DNA of 64,000 nt, taken from contig JAJLRJ010000014.1 in NCBI GenBank assembly GCA_024195265.1, positions 22,941,009 through 23,005,008 of the forward strand. The letters are read 5' to 3'. Below are positions 54,301-60,300 of the stretch, one piece after another. The position numbers and the translations under genes are program-made. The stretch's first letter is position 1, and each line of letters begins with the position of its first letter. Source of the DNA: Dendrophyllia cribrosa. Its lineage: Eukaryota > Cnidaria > Anthozoa > Scleractinia > Dendrophylliidae. The notes beneath the pieces were generated by a model that had not been told where the DNA came from, did not search any database, and worked only from the letters and a program-made list of their open reading frames with translations.

Positions 54301-57300
54301 AATACAGACGCCTCTATAATAGACACTTCTATAATACAGACACCTCTATAATACGGACACCTGTATAATACAGACACCTGTATAATACGGACAACTGTAT
54401 AATATGGACACCTCTATAATACAGACACCTATATATTATGGACACCTGTATAATACAGACACCTGTATAATATAGACACCTATAATACGGACACCTGTAT
54501 AATACGGACACCTCTATAATATGGACACCTCTATAATATGGACACCTCTATAATACAGACACCTCTATAACACAGACATGTAGTGTAGTTCTAACTTTTG
54601 AGTCTGTTGACAAAATCCTATGGTGTGACCATTCAAGATGCTAAAGCTGTAATTTTGTCTCCAGGTTGATTTAAGTGACTTAAAAAAGAAAACTCTACAA
54701 GTGGAGGAACTGGCTCGAGGATCACCAAGTCCCGAGTTGGCACAATCACTCAATGAATTGGGGGTGTTGTATTTTCTTCAAAATAATCATGAGTATGTTA
54801 ACTCTCACTTTCCTGAAGTGATGCTTGTTATGGTAGTATAGTGCTAAATTCTGTGCAATGAATTTTCCTGCGTGAATTTTGTTGTGCCAAGGAATGTTCT
54901 TCCAGAATGACATCATAACACAATTTAATTTTCTCTCATTCAAACAGAGTGGCCAGGTCATTTTTTCAGCGGTCACTGGAGATGCGCGAGTCTTTGCAGG
55001 GCCCAGATCACCCTGATGTTGCCCAGTCGCTTCACAACTTAGCAGCCTTGTATAATGATCAGAAAATGTAAGTGGTTAACTTGTATGTACGGTATAAATT
55101 ATATATCTTATTGACCAAGCATGTGGGCCGTACTGGCCAAGGCCTTGACTGTATAGACCTTGTATAGACCAGGTATAGAGGTTGTTAGATGCTTCCAAGA
55201 GTAGTTTCATACTGAAATCCTTGTTTGTGTGTGTTCTTTGTAGGTATGACAAAGCAGAGCCTCTCTACGTTAGAGCTTATCAAATTAGATTAAAGGTAGG
55301 AAGATTGTGCTTCGTATACTGCTCTTTTTCTTTTTTGCACCATTTGTGAACTTTCATTTCTATGAATGAATAAACACGTCTGGTGTTGGAAGTACTGGCA
55401 TTTGTTTGAACCCAACCTCGTAAAGGTGATTTTAGTAAAAAACAAAATAGAAATTTATGACCCTCTTCGGGAAAATATGTAAATAAAATTGTCAGAAACG
55501 TACTTGGTATGTCATTTGCGCGATATTTAAGAGTTTTTGAAAGGTGGTCAGATTGTTGTAAAAATTCATAATGTAATCATTAGGGAATGGCATTTCTTTT
55601 TGCAGACCTTTCCACCACATCACGGCAGTGTTGCATCTACCATTAAACATTTGGCAGTGTTGTATAGAAAACAGGTATGAAAATCAATTCTTTTTGGTAA
55701 CAAGTTACGGTGGAATGTCCTTTAACCCTTTCACTCGGCCAGAGTCAATTATGGAGACATGTAGTGTACTTCTAACTTTTGAGTCTGTGGACGAAATCCT
55801 ATGGTGTGACCATTCAAATGAAACCTCTTCGGCAGTACTTTTGCATGGTACTATTTGTTTTTCCTTATTTTACAAAATTCATTTTGGGATGTTCGTTGAA
55901 TTTTGATATTTGGCACTCTTGGGAATTAAAGAGTAAAACTGGCAACAGAGTGGTAGTAAAAGCAAGGTTTCAAAAAAACGTATTTAAAGAGTTTGCGGTA
56001 ACAATATTTTCATGAGCCATAAATTTCCATATTTGTTGGTGTCGGGGATGTAGATATTTCTCCAGCTATAACATTTTGGTGGACCAGCAATTTTTATAGC
56101 TCAACTTGTAGATTTATGTCATGCATTTTAATGCAAATTACAAGATTTGATTGCTTATAATTTAATACTTAAAAACAAACATTACCACAGTATAGCACTG
56201 CTCAGTAGCTTTCATTTGAATGGTCAAACTGTAGGATTTTATCATTTTATCATCAGACTCAAAAGTTGGAATCGCTTTGTATAGCATAGGAAACAGTACC
56301 ACAGAAAAGTACTGCTCGTTAGCTTTTAATTCTTGGTTTTCACTTACGTCACATCAAAATTCAGAAGGATTAAACAATAGATGTTGATTCCATAATGTTT
56401 ATGGAATTATAGAGAGTTTAAAACTACACATCTTGGCCAAATTTTGAAGAGCAGAAGCATTTCGTTCAAGAGTTATAGGCGAACGAGTATTAGACATTTT
56501 TAGTAAGAAATGTATGGAGCGGCCATCATGGCGGCCAAAAATTCAAGTCTTAATTACACCAAAAATCAAATTAAAAAGTATTGTATTTGCTATAAGCTCC
56601 ATTAACTCCACTTAAAGCACTAATTATAATGCAAACAATAACTTTCAGCTGATTCAATTTTGTTTATTTTCACGGCGTATCTGAATTAGCATGACGAATT
56701 GCGTGACACATTTAAAACCTTTATTAATCGGAAGCAAAACATCTTTAAAACCTGAAACGTTTTGTGAAATATAATAACACTGGTATCCACATACCATGTT
56801 AGAAACAGCTTTGTAGGACGTATACTTTAGATTTTTGAATTTTTATGACGTCATGTGAAAACCAAGAATTGAATGGTCACACTTACGGATTTTGTCCACA
56901 AACGCGAAGTTAGAACCGCCTTGCACACCATAATAAACAGTACCACAGGAAAATACTGCTTAATAGCTTACATTTGAATGTCAAACTGTAGGATTTTATC
57001 CACAGACTCAAAAGTTGTAATCACCTTGACAGTATAATAAAAGTAACACAGGAGAGTACTGCTCAGCAGCTTTCACATGAATGGTCAAACTCTAGGATTT
57101 TATCCAAAGACTAAAAAAAACACCTTGTAAAGCATAATAAATAGTGCCACAGGGAAAAGAATGCTAAGTAAGCTCTCATTTGAATAGTCACACTAAAAGA
57201 TTTTAAGAACTCAGTTAAAAGTTAGAACCTGGGAGTGATTCCTTAGTATTGTATCCGCGTCACTACTGCGCACAATTCAACCTCGTTCCCAGGGTTTATC

Positions 57301-60300
57301 TTCTTCCCGCCCCCTGGAGCACAATTTATTACGTCATAAGCACGCACGAGCATGTGCACAGTCCGAACCAAGAGGGTTTTCTTCGAGGATAAGTTGTTTC
57401 CTCCTACACAAGCACGGTGACGGTAAGGCGGATGAATTGGCTGCCAGGATAATCAAAGGCTCATATGACCCTCCCCTCTCTTAGGCATTTTGCTCCACCG
57501 ACAAACGTCCCCCCTCCCCCCCCCTCCCCCCCCCCCCCCTGCATCCAACTTTCCACCCTCCCCTCCCTCCAACGCCGTCCCCATGGGTAAAGCAGTTGAC
57601 CATTACATATCACGGGCTCATAGCTGATCGACCGAGTGAAACATTGCATATTTTAACCCCGCAGGCAAAAAGTCAGTCAATGCTTCACGAGAGGTGCCCA
57701 TTAGTGGAGATACAATTTATGAGACCGAACATTCATGGTCATCAATATCGTTATTTTTTTGTTGATAGGGTAAATATGCAGATGCAGAACCATTATACAG
57801 GTAACAAACAGTACTATTTGTAATTTGCAGTTACTATTTATAGGTAGGGTGATTCTTATGGGATGAGGATGGAAAATAAAAAAAATGTTGCCTTCTTAAA
57901 ACAAGACCTTTACTCTACTTTACCTCTGATTAGGTGTATTAATAATTAATGATGAATAATTGACAAAGAAAGCTATCAAAAAGCCTGGTTGGGAGAAGCT
58001 GCGATAGGCTAACATTATAACTAGAGGAGGGAGGTTACGCTTCGTTTTGCTTCTCGCTGGCTAAGTAAACCAGAGTCCTTTGTGATGACTTACTTTTTTA
58101 CCTTATTAAAGGGGCTATGTCGCGAGGATGGCGGGTGAGTACTGGGCACTAACAACTTGAAAAACGTCCGGTGGCTTTTTATCAAGTTGGCGGCCATTAC
58201 TGTCGAATTCGCTGCAATCCGTTCCATCCCGTCGTATTGCGTGGAAGGATAGATCTCAAGTTTACAAATTAGTTAGAGTATTTACTTGGCTAGATTTTTG
58301 TTAAATTATTTCTGCGATTTGTTAGTCTTACCTTCAAAAAATTCGATGTCTTCCAGTAGTGGTGGAAGTTGGGGAGGAATTTAAAAGCGAAATCGATCGT
58401 GTGTTTGTTTACCTCGCGTGGTTCGACACGAGGGCAAGCGCGATGAAACTTGCAGCGATCCGGGAGGGAACAATAGAAGTTTGACATGTGTGACGTCAGG
58501 TGACGTCACATGACAGGAACTCATTGCGCAGACTCACCTTGCGACATAGCCCCTTTAACAAACTTCAAAACATCCTTTGGTCATGATTTTGTTGCTGTCC
58601 TGTAGGCAAACCTTGGAAATACGAGAGAAGACATTTGGTAAATCACATCCTAGTGTTGCTACAGCTCTCAACAACCTTGCCGTTATTTTATGTCTTCAGG
58701 TAAATGTAATGTTAACCCTTAAACTTCCAAGAGTGCCAAACATGAAAATTCAAGACAAATACCAAATTTCATTTTTTTAAATATTGAAAAACAAATGGTA
58801 CCACACAAAAGTACTGCTGAAGAGGTTTCATTTGAATGGTCACACCATAGGATTTCGTCCACAGACTCAAAAGTTAGAACAAATGGTACCATGCAAAAGT
58901 ACTGCTGAAGAGGTTTCATTTGAATGGTCACACGATAGGATTTCGTCCACAGACTCAGAAGTTAGAACAAATGGTACCATGCAAAAGTACTGCTGAAGAA
59001 GTTTCATTTGAATGGTCACACAATAGGAAACCGTCCACAGACTCAGAAGTTAGAACTACACTACATGTCTCCATAATAGACTCTGGGAGTGAAAGGGTTA
59101 AGAAGTAACCGTACAGTTTAGGATCCATTTAGAGGTGTGTTAATGTAGAAAAGCTAACGGTTAATCCTTGGTTGGATTTGCAATACAAACACTAAAATGC
59201 TCTTATCCTTGTGTGTGCTTGCATTTCAAAGAGCTTCTGTGCACTCTGATGCATGTAATACACGTGCCTGTGCATGCATGTTTATGCATTTCGAGTAAAC
59301 ATCAGTGAAATTATTTAGTGCTGGCAGGATGGAGATTGGAGAGGAGGGAGGGAGGGGGGTGATCCTGTCATGGATTAGCGTCTCACCATGGGGGGAGGGG
59401 GAGGGGGAGAAAGAAGTAAGAAGAAAGAAGTTTAAGAGGCTTATCTATTCATTTTTGATTGACAGAACAGACAGTCAGAGGCATTGCCACTGTACGAGCG
59501 AGCTCTACAAATCTATGAAGAGACACTAGGTTCAACACATCCACGCGTGGCTGAGACACTTGTCAATCTTGCCAAGCTGTCGTATGACCTGGTAAATATA
59601 CTTATGTTCTATGCTGTTTTATTGGTATAATTTGTTTTGTACTGTTGTTGCTCTGATGCGTTTTTTTTTCACATACTCCAAGTGAAAATGTGAGAAAAGT
59701 TGTATTGATTTTTTTTTGGACATTACGGCGCCTTTCAATAACACGCGAAATCTGAAGTTTAAAGCCCAACTAAGGCTTACGTTTTACGTTGCCGTCAATC
59801 GTAATTATGGCGACAAACATTGGACACCTGAAATCGGGCTAACAAAATGGATCCATTGTTTCCTGAGGTGTTCGCTATGATATTTGCGGCAGTGAAAAAC
59901 GAAACTGTTTGTTGAGTTTTAAACTTAGGCTGCGTTTTTTGGGATAGGCTGCATTTTTGGGGGGATAGGCTGCGTTTATGGGGATAGGCTGCGTTTTTAG
60001 GAAAAGGCTGCATTTTTGGGGGGATAGGCTGCGTTTTTGGGAAAAGGCTGCATTTTGGGGGGGATAGGCTGCGTTTTAGGGGGATAGGCTGCATTTTTGG
60101 AGCGTGTTGATGCTGAAATTGCCCTATTATTTCATTGGTTTCTCTTTTTCGGTAACTTAAAGGGTTTTCACGATGACGTTGTTCTGCTATTATAACAACA
60201 ATACTAATATTTCAATGCTAATAATAACTTTCTAGAAATAATGGTTGCCTCTCGCTCAAGGCTAGGATTTTAAATGTTGCCGTCACAAGGTAGCAAATTA

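Noticed and set aside
53443..54511. Six overlapping minus-strand ORFs of 60-174 codons ([21 protein letters not shown])
   Set aside because: They are frame-independent readings of a 17-bp tandem repeat without stops, not a repeat protein gene.
53324..54573. Regular short repeats resembling a CRISPR array
   Set aside because: Units are contiguous with no unique spacers, the genome is eukaryotic and there are no cas genes.
55628..56015. ORFs of 92 and 78 codons
   Set aside because: They run through exon 29 in the wrong frame and then through a TTAA MITE; similar MITE-derived frames occur at 17249, 33456, 36941, 43715 and 58719-59108.
59795..60094. Minus-strand 99-codon Lys/Pro/Ser-rich ORF
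   Set aside because: It is produced by the 20-bp GGATAGGCTGCG minisatellite in intron 32.
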